From: Cupriavidus numazuensis
Lineage (GTDB): Bacteria; Pseudomonadota; Gammaproteobacteria; Burkholderiales; Burkholderiaceae
NCBI RefSeq assembly: GCF_905397435.1
Contig: NZ_CAJPVI010000048.1
Location: 1 to 64,000 of the forward strand
Length of the DNA stretch: 64,000 nt
Reading direction: 5' to 3'
Position 1 is the first letter of the stretch; every line of letters starts with the position of its first letter. Below are positions 25,222 through 34,087 of this stretch, in pieces. Below the pieces are notes generated by a model. That model was not told the origin of the DNA. It saw only the letters and a list, made by a program, of their open reading frames with translations, and did no database searches. A program made the translations under genes and the position numbers.

Positions 25222-26118
25222 ATGTTGGACATTCGTGCGCTTGGCTACATCGTGGTCGAGTCCACCGACCTAGGACAGTGGCGACACTACGCGGAACAGG
25301 TGCTTGGCATGGCCTGTTCCGGGGCTCCGGGCGGCGCGTTGTACGTGAAGATGGACGAACGCGACTACCGCTACCTGATCGTCCCCGGCACGCGCGACCG
25401 CTACCTGGCTTCCGGCTGGGAACTGGCCGACGAGCAGGCTTACCGCCACGCGCTGGCTACGCTGCGCGTGGCGAACGTGGAAGTGGTGCAGGCCAGCGCC
25501 GCCGAGCTGGCGCAACGTCGCGTGCAGGCGCTTGCCTGGTTTGTCGACCCGTCGGGCAACCGCCATGAGATCTCGTGGGGCATGCGCTCGGATTTCCTGC
25601 GCTTTGTGTCGCCGATCGGCGTGCCGCGCTTCATTACCGATCCGATGGGTGCCGGCCACACCGTGCTGCCGGCACCGGCCTTTGACGAGACCTATGCCTT
25701 CCTGCGCGATGTGATGGGCTTCGGCCTGTCGGACATTTACCGCGTGCGCTTCTCCAACGATCCCGCCGAGCCGGAAAAGCGCATCCACTTCCTGCACTGC
25801 GCCAACGCCCGCCACCACAGCCTGGCGATCTTCGAGATGCCGTCGGAAGCGGGGTGCATCCACGTGATGGCCGAAGTGCCGGAGATGTCCGAAGTCGGCC
25901 GCGCGCTGGACCGCGTGCAGCAGCACGGCGTGAAGATGTCCGCCACGCTGGGCCAGCACTGCAACGACCGCATGACATCGTTCTACATGAAGACGCCGGG
26001 CGGATTCGACCTCGAATACGGCCATGGCGGGCTGGTGGTGGACTGGAGCCACCACGCCGCCTACGAAGCCACGCGCGTGAGCCTGTGGGGACACGACTTC
26101 AGCATCGGATACCGCTAA
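25222..26118 (+). CDS. hsaC: HsaC/TesB-like extradiol dioxygenase
   Basis: 298 residues, two VOC modules as in type I extradiol dioxygenases. Metal ligands are visible: His146 in GAGHTVLP, His198 or 199 in NARHHSLA, Glu265 in GFDLEYG, matching His145/His215/Glu266 of HsaC in order and spacing. Known role: Fe(II)-dependent meta-cleavage of 3,4-DHSA. AGGAGA precedes the ATG. First gene of the long operon and directly under box F. BphC-type biphenyl dioxygenases are the alternative; the ipd genes immediately downstream favour HsaC. Confidence 0.85.
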   Translation: MLDIRALGYIVVESTDLGQWRHYAEQVLGMACSGAPGGALYVKMDERDYRYLIVPGTRDRYLASGWELADEQAYRHALATLRVANVEVVQASAAELAQRRVQALAWFVDPSGNRHEISWGMRSDFLRFVSPIGVPRFITDPMGAGHTVLPAPAFDETYAFLRDVMGFGLSDIYRVRFSNDPAEPEKRIHFLHCANARHHSLAIFEMPSEAGCIHVMAEVPEMSEVGRALDRVQQHGVKMSATLGQHCNDRMTSFYMKTPGGFDLEYGHGGLVVDWSHHAAYEATRVSLWGHDFSIGYR

Positions 26119-26131
26119 GCCCTCAATACCT

Positions 26132-27022
26132 ATGATCAAGACAATCGACAAGACCATGAGCGCGGCCGATGTGGTCGGCCAGCTCGCCGATGGCATGACC
26201 ATCGGCATCGGTGGCTGGGGCCCGCGCCGCAAGCCGATGGCAATGGTGCGCGAGATCCTGCGCTCGCCGCTGAAAGACCTGACCGTGGTCGCCTACGGCG
26301 GCCCTGAAGTGGGCATGCTGTGCGCGGCGGGCAAGGTGCGCAAGCTGGTGTTCGGCTTCGTGTCGCTCGACGTGATTCCGCTCGAACCGTACTTCCGCCA
26401 GGCGCGCGAGCGCGGCCAGCTGGCGGTGACGGAGCTGGATGAGGGCATGCTGCAACTTGGCTTGCGCGCCGCTGCCGCGCGGCTGCCTTTCCTGCCGACG
26501 CGTGCGTCGCTTGGCACCGATGTACTGGACAGGAACCCCGAACTGAAGACAGTGCGCTCGCCCTATGCAGACGGCGAGGTACTGGTGGCGATGCCGGCCA
26601 TCGAGCTGGACGTGGCGCTGCTGCACGTCAATGAGAGCGATGTGCTCGGCAATACCCGCATCGACGGTCCAGATCCCTTCTTTGATGAATGGTTCGCGCG
26701 CGCCGCAGGCCGCTGCTACGTGAGCTGCGAAACGCTGCGTCCCAGCATCGAGGATGAAGACCTGTCGCGCGCACGCGGCAATGCCTTCGAACGCTCGCTC
26801 GTGACCGGTGTGGTCCACGCGCCTGGCGGCGCCCATCCCACGTCCTGCGCTCCGGCTTACGGCTGGGACCTGCCCGCGCTGAAGGCGTATTGCGCCAGCG
26901 CCGAAGCCGAGCACGGCTTTACCGCCTACCGCAACGAGGTGGTGGGCACGAGCGAAGCTGCCTACCTGGAGCGCATCGGCGGCCTCGGCCACGTGCATGA
27001 CCTGCCGCTGCCCGTACTTTGA
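26132..27022 (+). CDS. ipdA: IpdA-like subunit of ring-C-opening COCHEA-CoA hydrolase
   Basis: 296 residues, class I CoA-transferase alpha-type fold. GMTIGIGGWGPRRKPMAMVR and LTVVAYGGPEVG match remembered mycobacterial IpdA closely, as does DEGMLQLGLRAAA. Known role: with IpdB it hydrolytically opens the last ring of the steroid skeleton (COCHEA-CoA) rather than transferring CoA. It lies 13 bp after hsaC and is followed by ipdB after 23 bp, as in actinobacteria. Confidence is high because the partner and IpdC, IpdF and EchA20 are all present. Confidence 0.9.
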   Translation: MIKTIDKTMSAADVVGQLADGMTIGIGGWGPRRKPMAMVREILRSPLKDLTVVAYGGPEVGMLCAAGKVRKLVFGFVSLDVIPLEPYFRQARERGQLAVTELDEGMLQLGLRAAAARLPFLPTRASLGTDVLDRNPELKTVRSPYADGEVLVAMPAIELDVALLHVNESDVLGNTRIDGPDPFFDEWFARAAGRCYVSCETLRPSIEDEDLSRARGNAFERSLVTGVVHAPGGAHPTSCAPAYGWDLPALKAYCASAEAEHGFTAYRNEVVGTSEAAYLERIGGLGHVHDLPLPVL

Positions 27023-27045
27023 ACCCGTCAACTCAAGGAGCGACC

Positions 27046-27846
27046 GTGAGCGCCACTTATGAATTCACACGCGCCGAGCTGATGATCGCCGTCGCTGCCC
27101 GCGCCTGGCGCGACGATGGCGAGGTGCTGGCCACCGGCATCGGCACCGGCCCGCGCATTGCCGCCGGCCTGGCGCGCCTTGCGCACAACCCCGGGCTGCT
27201 GCTGACCGACGGCGAAGCCTACCTGGTGGAATCGCCCGTGCCGCTGGGCCCGCGCGAGCCCGGCTACAAGGTCCGCGCAAGCGGCTGGATGGGCTACTCG
27301 CGCGTGTTTGACTGCCTGTGGGGCGGACGGCGCCATGCGCTGGTGATGCCCACGCAGATTGACCGCTTCGGCCAGGCCAATATCTCGTGCCTCGGCGGCA
27401 CGCACGCACAGCCGAAGACCCAGTTGCTGGGCGCACGCGGCTTTCCCGGCAACAGCATCCATCACGCCAATTCCTTCTTCGTGCCGGCGCACAGCACGCG
27501 TGCCTTTGTCGCCGGCGAAGTCGACATGGTCTGCAGCACCGGCTACAACCCGGCGCGCCAGATCGAAGGCATGCGCAGCTTCGTCGACCTGCGCGTGATC
27601 GTCACCGACCTGTGTGTGATGGATTTCGGCGGCCCGGACCATGCGGTGCGCGTGCGTTCGCTGCACCCGGGCGTAAGCCTGGAGCAAGTGCAGGCGGCTA
27701 CCGGCTTCGCGCTGGCCAACACGGCCGGCGAGGTACTGCCCGAGACTGCGCCGCCCACGCCGGAAGAACTGCGCCTCATCGCGCAGCTCGACCCGCACAA
27801 CCTGCGCGCGACCATCGTGCGTGGCAACCCTTCCGGACGCGCGTGA
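27046..27846 (+). CDS. ipdB: IpdB-like subunit of COCHEA-CoA hydrolase
   Basis: 266 residues, CoA-transferase beta-type fold: LLTDGEAYLVESP, GWMGYSRVFDCLWGGRRHALV, NSIHHANSFFVP and DFGGPDHAVRVRSLHPGV closely parallel mycobacterial IpdB. I chose GTG at 27046 with AAGGAG upstream; the frame is open further back to a TTG but without a ribosome site. Forms the heteromeric hydrolase with IpdA. Confidence 0.9.
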   Translation: MSATYEFTRAELMIAVAARAWRDDGEVLATGIGTGPRIAAGLARLAHNPGLLLTDGEAYLVESPVPLGPREPGYKVRASGWMGYSRVFDCLWGGRRHALVMPTQIDRFGQANISCLGGTHAQPKTQLLGARGFPGNSIHHANSFFVPAHSTRAFVAGEVDMVCSTGYNPARQIEGMRSFVDLRVIVTDLCVMDFGGPDHAVRVRSLHPGVSLEQVQAATGFALANTAGEVLPETAPPTPEELRLIAQLDPHNLRATIVRGNPSGRA

Positions 27847-27853
27847 GGCAACC

Positions 27854-28741
27854 ATGACAACGCCAGCCATCGAGCCCATTGCACTGGGCCCCGACGCCGA
27901 AGTGCTCTACCACGTGGCGGACGGCATTGCCACCGTCACCATGAACCGTCCGCAGTACCACAACGCGCAGAACTCGAAGATGACGTATGCGCTGGACGAG
28001 GCCTATCGCCGCGCCGCGTCGGATGACGCGGTCAAGGTGATCGTGCTGCGCGGCGCCGGCAAGCATTTCTCGGCCGGGCACGATATCGGCACGCCTGGGC
28101 GCGACATCAACGAGTCGTTCGAGCGAGCCTCGCTCTGGTATGACCACGTCAACAAGCCCGGCGGCGAATTCCTCTATGCACGCGAGCAGGAGGTATACCT
28201 GGGCATGTGCCGGCGCTGGCGCGAGCTGCCCAAGCCGACCATTGCGATGGTGCACGGTGCCTGTATTGCCGGCGGGCTGATGCTGGCGTGGGTGTGCGAC
28301 CTGATCGTGGCGTCCGATGACGCGTTCTTTGCGGATCCGGTCGTGCGCATGGGCATCCCCGGCGTCGAGTACTTTGCGCATCCCTATGAGCTGCATCCGC
28401 GCATCGCCAAGGAATTCCTGTTCCTTGGCGAGCGCATGAGCGCGGAGCGCGCCGAGCGCATGGGCATGGTCAACCGCGTGGTGTCGCGCGATGCGCTGGA
28501 GGACACCGTCTACGGCATGGCCGCGAAGGTCGCGCAGATGCCGCGCCTGGGGCTGACGCTGACCAAGCAGGCGGTCAACCATGTGGAAGACCTGCAAGGC
28601 AAGCGCACGGCGATGGACGCCGTGTTCGCCTGGCACCACTTCGCGCATGCGCACAACGAACTGATCAGCGGCGACAAGCTCGGCGGCTACGACGCGCGCG
28701 CCATGGCGGCATCGCAACGTCCGGGGGAGGGCAAGTCATGA
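27854..28741 (+). CDS. Enoyl-CoA hydratase/isomerase family protein
   Basis: 295 residues, crotonase fold: VTMNRPQYHNAQN, then LRGAGKHFSAGHDIG (oxyanion-hole region) and MVHGACIAGGLMLAWVCDLI. It is about 40 residues longer than EchA20 at both ends. The ATG is 7 bp after ipdB and the stop overlaps ipdC by 4 bp (ATGA). Probably hydrates or isomerises an enoyl-CoA in ring C/D breakdown; its exact step is not known to me. Confidence 0.85.
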   Translation: MTTPAIEPIALGPDAEVLYHVADGIATVTMNRPQYHNAQNSKMTYALDEAYRRAASDDAVKVIVLRGAGKHFSAGHDIGTPGRDINESFERASLWYDHVNKPGGEFLYAREQEVYLGMCRRWRELPKPTIAMVHGACIAGGLMLAWVCDLIVASDDAFFADPVVRMGIPGVEYFAHPYELHPRIAKEFLFLGERMSAERAERMGMVNRVVSRDALEDTVYGMAAKVAQMPRLGLTLTKQAVNHVEDLQGKRTAMDAVFAWHHFAHAHNELISGDKLGGYDARAMAASQRPGEGKS

Positions 28742-29820
28742 GCGCGTCCAGCCTGCATACGGTGCTGTGCGATCTGCTCGGCTGCCGCTATCCCATCGTG
28801 CAGACGGCGATGGGGTGGGTGGCTGATGCGAAGCTGGTCGCGGCCAGCGGCAATGCCGGCGCCTTTGGCTTCCTGGCCGGCGCGACGATTCCGCCTGGCG
28901 AGGTCGAGCGCGAGATCCTGCGCGTCAAGGCGCTCAGCGACAGGCCGTTCGGCATCAACTTCCACATGTTCCAGCCAAACGCGGATGAGGTCATCGAGAT
29001 GGCCATCCGCCACCGGCTGCGCGCGGTCAGCTACGGGCGCGGGCCGGACGCGAAGATGGTCGGCCGGCTCAAGGCCGCCGGTGTGGTCTGCATGCCGACC
29101 GTCGGCGCCGCCAAGCACGCCGCCAAGGCGGTGGAACTGGGCGCGGATGTGGTCACCGTGCAGGGCGGGGAGGGCGGCGGCCATACCGGCGGCACGCCAA
29201 CCACGCTGCTGCTGCCACAGGTGCTCGACAGCGTGCGCGTGCCGGTGGTGGCCGCTGGCGGCTTCTTCGACGGTCGTGGACTCGCGGCGGCGCTGGCATA
29301 CGGCGCAGCCGGCGTGGCCATGGGCACACGCTTCCTGATGTCGAGCGAATCGCCGGTGCCGGCGCAGACGCTGGAGCGCTACGTCAAGGTGCGTGATCCG
29401 GCCAGCATCCGCGTGTCGCTGGCGATTGACGGCCTGCCGCAGCGGATGATCGACAACGCGCTGCTGCTGGAGCTGGAACAGGCGGGCCCGTGGCGGCGCA
29501 CCTGGCTGGCGCTGGGCGCCGCGCGCAAGTGGCGCGCACGCACCGGGATGAGTTCGGCACAGATGCTTGCCACGGCCTGGCGCGCGATGCGCGAGCACGA
29601 CTATAGCGCCGCGCAGACGCTGATGGCCGCCAACGCGCCGGTGCTGATCCAGCGCGCGATGGTGGAAGGACATCCCGACGACGGCGTGCTGCCGAGCGGC
29701 CAGGCCGCTGCGGCCATCGGCGCCATCGAATCGTGCGAGCAGATTGTTGCCGGCATCGCTGCCCAGGCACAGGTGCGGCTGGCCGCGTTGTCCGGCAACG
29801 GGCTGGCTGCCGCCGCCTGA
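28738..29820 (+). CDS. ipdC: IpdC-like flavin-dependent reductase (nitronate monooxygenase family)
   Basis: 360 residues, FMN TIM barrel: YPIVQTAMGWVADAKLVAA, GAAKHAAKAVELGAD, VTVQGGEGGGHTGG (phosphate-binding) and AAGGFFDGRGLAAAL, nearly the same as remembered mycobacterial IpdC. Known role: NAD(P)H-dependent reduction of a HIEC-CoA-type intermediate in ring C/D degradation, not nitronate oxidation. Translationally coupled to the preceding crotonase gene. Confidence 0.9.
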   Translation: MSASSLHTVLCDLLGCRYPIVQTAMGWVADAKLVAASGNAGAFGFLAGATIPPGEVEREILRVKALSDRPFGINFHMFQPNADEVIEMAIRHRLRAVSYGRGPDAKMVGRLKAAGVVCMPTVGAAKHAAKAVELGADVVTVQGGEGGGHTGGTPTTLLLPQVLDSVRVPVVAAGGFFDGRGLAAALAYGAAGVAMGTRFLMSSESPVPAQTLERYVKVRDPASIRVSLAIDGLPQRMIDNALLLELEQAGPWRRTWLALGAARKWRARTGMSSAQMLATAWRAMREHDYSAAQTLMAANAPVLIQRAMVEGHPDDGVLPSGQAAAAIGAIESCEQIVAGIAAQAQVRLAALSGNGLAAAA

Positions 29821-29838
29821 CCACAGACAGAGGAAACC

Positions 29839-30615
29839 ATGCAAACGAATCAAACCGGCCAGAAAGCGCCGTTCCGCATCTATGTCGGCGACGGCATCGC
29901 CGAACTCGTGATTGACCACCCGCCGGTCAACGCGCTCGACAATGCCGGCTGGCATGCGCTGGCACGGGCGATCGACCGCCTGGGCGACGATCCCTCGGTG
30001 CGCGTCATCCTGCTGCGCGGTGAAGGCCGTGGCTTTTGTGCGGGTGTCGACATCAAGGAACTGGCCACGTACCCGCAGCGCATCGTCGACGTCAACGCCG
30101 GCAACTACGCAACCTTTCGCGCCGTGCACCGCAATCCCAAGCCGGTCATCGTCGCCGTGCACGGCTTCGTGCTGGGCGGCGGTATCGGCATCTGCGGCGC
30201 GGCCGACATCATCGTCGCGTCCGAGTGCGCAAGCTTTGGCGTGCCGGAGATCGACCGCGGCGCCATGGGCGGCGGCGCCCACCTGCAGCGCATGTTCGGT
30301 GTGCAGAAGGTGCGCGCGATGTACTTCACCGGCGAGATGATCGATGCGGCGGAGGCTTTCCGCCTCGGTGCGGTCGAGCGCGTGGTGCCGCGCGACGCGT
30401 TGCGCGACGAGGCCCTGGCGCTGGCCCGCAAGATCGCCGCCAAGAGCCCGGCCATGCTGCAGCTCGCCAAGGAAGCGCTGAACGGCGTCGAGGACGGCAA
30501 CCTCGAGGACAAGTACCGCTGGGAGCAGGGCTTCACGCTGCAGGCTTATATGAGCGCCGATTCCGGCGAGGCGCGCGCCGCCTTCGTGGAAGGCCGCGAA
30601 GCCCGTTTCGCCTAG
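29839..30615 (+). CDS. echA20: EchA20-like ring-D hydrolase (crotonase family)
   Basis: 258 residues. VIDHPPVNAL, GEGRGFCAGVDIKELA, GFVLGGGIGICG, GVPEIDRGAMGGGAHL and YRWEQGFTLQAYM align with remembered Rv3550 (EchA20). That enzyme hydrolytically opens ring D of HIEC-CoA, acting just before IpdAB. AGAGGAAA lies upstream of the ATG. It follows ipdC by 18 bp and precedes an acyl-CoA dehydrogenase by 13 bp. Confidence 0.85.
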   Translation: MQTNQTGQKAPFRIYVGDGIAELVIDHPPVNALDNAGWHALARAIDRLGDDPSVRVILLRGEGRGFCAGVDIKELATYPQRIVDVNAGNYATFRAVHRNPKPVIVAVHGFVLGGGIGICGAADIIVASECASFGVPEIDRGAMGGGAHLQRMFGVQKVRAMYFTGEMIDAAEAFRLGAVERVVPRDALRDEALALARKIAAKSPAMLQLAKEALNGVEDGNLEDKYRWEQGFTLQAYMSADSGEARAAFVEGREARFA

Positions 30616-30628
30616 CCTGGGAACCGCC

Positions 30629-31795
30629 ATGCATCTCGAATACACCGACGCCCAGCGCGCCTTCCGCGCCGAGGTCCGCGCCTGGATGGCCGAACACGTG
30701 CCGCGCACGCCGCTGGCAAGCTTCGATACCGAGGAAGGTTTCGCGCAGCACCGCGCGTGGGAAGCCACGCTCAACCAGGGCCGCTGGAGCATGGTCACAT
30801 GGCCGTCCGAACTGGGCGGGCGCGGCTGCGATCTGATCGAGTGGCTGATCTTCGAGGAAGAATACTGGCGTGCCGGCGCGCCGCTGCGCGTCAACCAGAA
30901 CGGCATCTTCCTGCTGGGGCCCACGCTGATGGAATTCGGCACCGAGGCGCAGAAAGCGCGCTTTCTGCCGCGCATGGCCTCGGGCGAGCACGTCTGGGCG
31001 CAAGGCTGGTCCGAGCCGAATGCCGGTTCCGACATGGCCGCGATCCGCTGCAGCGCGGTGCGGCAGGGCGACGACTACGTGATCAACGGCCAGAAGATCT
31101 GGTCGACCCGCGCGGTGTGGGCGGACTGGCTGTTCGGCCTGTTCCGTACCGATCCTTCGTCGTCGCGCCATCATGGGCTGACCTTCATTCTGGTGCCCCT
31201 GAACACGCCCGGCATCACCGTGCGGCCGATCCGCCAGCTCAACGGGCAGACGGGCTTTGCCGAGATCTTCTTCGACGAAGTGCGTGTGCCGGTGGAAAAC
31301 CGCCTGGCTGCCGAAGGCGCTGGCTGGCAAGTGGCGATGGCTACCGCCGGCTTCGAGCGCGGCCTGATGCTGCGTTCGCCGGCGCGCTTCCAGGAGACCG
31401 CGCGGGCGCTGGTGAAGCTGTACCAGCAGCACAAGGCATCTGCTGACCGCGATCCGTCGTTGCGCGAAGCGGTGCTGCGCGCGTGGATGGATGCAGAGGC
31501 TTACACGCTGTCCACCTATGCCACCGCCAGCCGTCTGGTGCGCGGTGGCCATATTGGCGCCGAGTCGAGCACGAACAAGGTGTTCTGGTCCGAGCTGGAC
31601 ATCCATATGCACGACACCGCGCTGGCCATTCTCGGCCAGGCAGCCGAGGTTGCGCCAGCCGACCAGCCGTCGGGCTCGCTTGGCCACTGGCTGGATGGCT
31701 TCCTGTTCTCGCAGGCCGGGCCGATCTACGCCGGTACCAACGAGATCCAGCGCAATATCGTCGCCGAGCGCCTGCTCGGCATGCCGCGCGCGTAA
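30629..31795 (+). CDS. Acyl-CoA dehydrogenase, alpha-type subunit (FadE31-like)
   Basis: 388 residues, full three-domain ACAD: WSEPNAGSDMAAI (FAD/substrate site) and YAGTNEIQRNIVAERLLGMPR at the C-terminus. A candidate catalytic Glu lies in GFERG. Steroid ACADs are often alpha2beta2 heteromers with the complete site in the alpha subunit; this gene pairs with the shorter ACAD 30 bp downstream. In mycobacteria FadE31/FadE32 occupy a comparable place. Expected to dehydrogenate a late ring C/D acyl-CoA. Confidence 0.85.
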   Translation: MHLEYTDAQRAFRAEVRAWMAEHVPRTPLASFDTEEGFAQHRAWEATLNQGRWSMVTWPSELGGRGCDLIEWLIFEEEYWRAGAPLRVNQNGIFLLGPTLMEFGTEAQKARFLPRMASGEHVWAQGWSEPNAGSDMAAIRCSAVRQGDDYVINGQKIWSTRAVWADWLFGLFRTDPSSSRHHGLTFILVPLNTPGITVRPIRQLNGQTGFAEIFFDEVRVPVENRLAAEGAGWQVAMATAGFERGLMLRSPARFQETARALVKLYQQHKASADRDPSLREAVLRAWMDAEAYTLSTYATASRLVRGGHIGAESSTNKVFWSELDIHMHDTALAILGQAAEVAPADQPSGSLGHWLDGFLFSQAGPIYAGTNEIQRNIVAERLLGMPRA

Positions 31796-31825
31796 CGAGA
31801 AAAACGGCATCCGAGGGGAAACACG

Positions 31826-32905
31826 ATGGATTTCACTTTCACCGAAGAGCAGGAACAGTTTGCTGAAGCGATCCGGCGCTTCCTGATGACCGAGATGACG
31901 CCCGAGCTGACCCGCGAGCTGTGGGCCACCGAATCCGGGCGCTCCGATGCGCTGTGGCGCCAGCTTGCCGACCAGGGCATGGCGGCGTTGATGGTGCCGC
32001 AGGAGCAGGGCGGGCTGGGACTGGGCGAGGTCGAATGGGCGCCGCTGGCGCAGGCGTGCGGCTATTTCGCGCTTCCCGAGCCGTTGCTCGACACCGCGCT
32101 GGTGGCGGCGGCGCTGCTGCGCGATGCGTTGCCGCTCGTGCAAGACGACGCGGCGCGCGACCATTGCACGACGCTGCTGGAGCGCATTGCCGGTGGCCAT
32201 GCGCGCGTGGCGGTGGCGCATCCGCACGAGCTGCTGGTGGCCGACGCCCACGTGGCCGACGCCATCCTGTGCGAACACGAAGGCGCAGTGCATCTGCTGC
32301 GGCGGGACCAGGCCGTGCTGACGCCGCGCGCGGGGCTCGATCCTTCGCGCCGCCTGTTCGAGCTGGCCTGGACGCCTTCCGGCGATACGCAACTGATCTC
32401 CGCTGCGGCAGCCGCTGCAGCGGGCCTGTGGGACGGCGCGCTGAACCGCGGCGCGCTCGGCGTAGCGGCACAACAGCTGGGCCTGACGCAGCGCATGCTC
32501 GATCTTGCGATCGACTACAGCGCGCAGCGCAAGCAGTTCGGCAAGGCCATCGGCACCAATCAGGCAGTCAAGCACCTGCTGGCGGACGTGGCGATCCAGC
32601 TCGAGTTCGCCAAGCCGGTCCTGCACCGGGCCGCCAGCGCGTTGGCGCAAGGCCTGTCGCAGGCGGGCCTGCATGTGTCGCATGCCCGCGTGGCGGCCGC
32701 GCGCTGCGCGTGGTCCGCGGCGCGCCAGGCCATCCAGGTGCATGGCGCGATGGGCTACACGTGGGAACTCGACCTGCAGATCTTTACCAAGCGGGCCTGG
32801 GCCCTGGCAGGAAGCTGGGGCGATCGGGCCTTCCACAAGGCGCGCCTGGGCGCGCACATCCTGGACGGCGCGCATGACATCGGCGCCGGCGCCACCTTTG
32901 CCTGA
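31826..32905 (+). CDS. Acyl-CoA dehydrogenase, beta-type subunit (FadE32-like)
   Basis: 359 residues. MDFTFTEEQEQFAEAIRRFL start, YSAQRKQFGKAIG and QVHGAMGYTWELDLQIFTKRA near the end. It lacks the SEP-GAGSD-type FAD/substrate motif of the alpha subunit, as expected for the non-catalytic partner of a heteromeric steroid ACAD. GAGGGGA precedes the ATG. Pairing with the upstream ACAD is inferred from adjacency and complementary motifs. Confidence 0.8.
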   Translation: MDFTFTEEQEQFAEAIRRFLMTEMTPELTRELWATESGRSDALWRQLADQGMAALMVPQEQGGLGLGEVEWAPLAQACGYFALPEPLLDTALVAAALLRDALPLVQDDAARDHCTTLLERIAGGHARVAVAHPHELLVADAHVADAILCEHEGAVHLLRRDQAVLTPRAGLDPSRRLFELAWTPSGDTQLISAAAAAAAGLWDGALNRGALGVAAQQLGLTQRMLDLAIDYSAQRKQFGKAIGTNQAVKHLLADVAIQLEFAKPVLHRAASALAQGLSQAGLHVSHARVAAARCAWSAARQAIQVHGAMGYTWELDLQIFTKRAWALAGSWGDRAFHKARLGAHILDGAHDIGAGATFA

Positions 32906-32925
32906 ATCCGAAGAGAGTCATGACC

Positions 32926-34077
32926 ATGAAACACGCCTATATCGTTGACGCCCTGCGCACGCCCACCGGCCGCCGCAAGGGCGGACTGTCGCACATGCAC
33001 GGCGCGGACCTCGGCGGCCTTGTGCTGGCCGAGCTGGTGCGCCGCAATGGCATCCCCGCCGAGGACTATGACGACGTGGTGTTCGGCTGCGTCGACACCA
33101 TCGGCCCGCTGGCCGGCAATATCGCCCGCAGCGCATGGCTGGCCGCAGGCCTGCCGCTGGCCGTGCCGGGCGTGACGGTGGACCGCCAGTGCGGTTCGTC
33201 GCAGCAGGCCGTGCATTTTGCCGCGCAGGCGGTGATGAGCGGCACGCAGGATGTCGTGATCGCCGGCGGCGTGCAGACCATGACGCAGATCCCGATCTCG
33301 TCGGCCATGCTGGCAGGGCAGGCGCTGGGGTTCTCCGACCCGTTCTCGGGCAGCAAGGGCTGGCAGGCGCGTTTCGGCGATGCGCCGGTGTCGCAGTTCC
33401 ACGCCGCGCAGCGCATTGCCGAGCACTGGAAGCTGTCGCGCGAGGCGATGGAAGCCTACGCGCTGGAGAGCCACCGCCGCGCCGCGGCTGCGATCGAGGC
33501 CGGCCACTTCGCGCGCGAGATCGTGCCGTGCGAAGGCGTGAAGCATGACGAGACGCCGCGCCCCGATACCACGCTCGCCAAGATGGCGGCGCTGGAGCCG
33601 CTGATGCCGGGCAGCGCGCTGACCGCCGCTGTATCGAGCCAGACCGCCGATGCGGCCGCCGCGCTGCTGATCGTTTCCGAAGACGCGCTCAAGCGCTACC
33701 AGCTCACGCCGCGCGCACGCATCGCCCATATGAGTGTCATGGGCGACGACCCGCTGTGGATGCTGACCGCGCCGATCCCGGCGACGAAGCGGGCGCTCGA
33801 ACGCAGCGGACTGAGCCTGGCCGACATCGACGTGGTGGAGATCAATGAAGCCTTCGCCTCGGTGGCGATGGCCTGGCTCGCGGAGACCGGCTATTCGGCC
33901 GAGCGCACCAACCCCAACGGCGGCGCCATTGCACTGGGCCATCCGCTCGGCGCCACCGGCGCGCGTCTGATGACCACGCTGCTGCATGAGCTGGAGCGCA
34001 CTGGCGGCCGTTACGGCCTGCAGACCATGTGCGAAGGCGGCGGCCTGGCGAACGTCACCATCATCGAACGACTGTAA
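32926..34077 (+). CDS. fadA6: Thiolase, FadA6-like
   Basis: 383 residues with the full catalytic set: Cys89 in DRQCGSS, His339 in GHPLGATG and Cys369 in MCEGGG. Degradative acetyl-CoA acetyltransferase fold. In mycobacteria FadA6 performs the thiolytic step after ring opening by IpdAB. Two ATGs are possible (32920 and 32926); the second is better spaced from the AGAG site. The operon position between ACADs and SDR fits. Confidence 0.85.
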   Translation: MKHAYIVDALRTPTGRRKGGLSHMHGADLGGLVLAELVRRNGIPAEDYDDVVFGCVDTIGPLAGNIARSAWLAAGLPLAVPGVTVDRQCGSSQQAVHFAAQAVMSGTQDVVIAGGVQTMTQIPISSAMLAGQALGFSDPFSGSKGWQARFGDAPVSQFHAAQRIAEHWKLSREAMEAYALESHRRAAAAIEAGHFAREIVPCEGVKHDETPRPDTTLAKMAALEPLMPGSALTAAVSSQTADAAAALLIVSEDALKRYQLTPRARIAHMSVMGDDPLWMLTAPIPATKRALERSGLSLADIDVVEINEAFASVAMAWLAETGYSAERTNPNGGAIALGHPLGATGARLMTTLLHELERTGGRYGLQTMCEGGGLANVTIIERL

Positions 34078-34087
34078 GGAGAACGCC

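Noticed and set aside
28738-29820. Nitronate monooxygenase as the function
   Set aside because: Family membership is right, but the sequence and operon match IpdC of the steroid pathway.
28687-31035. Very long minus-strand open frame (about 780 codons) opposite ipdC and echA20
   Set aside because: Antisense frames stay open by chance in DNA of this GC content. The plus-strand genes have family motifs and ribosome sites; the antisense product is Arg/His/Gly-rich without any recognisable motif. The same applies to long antisense frames at 30533-32875, 38878-40869 and 41711-43459.
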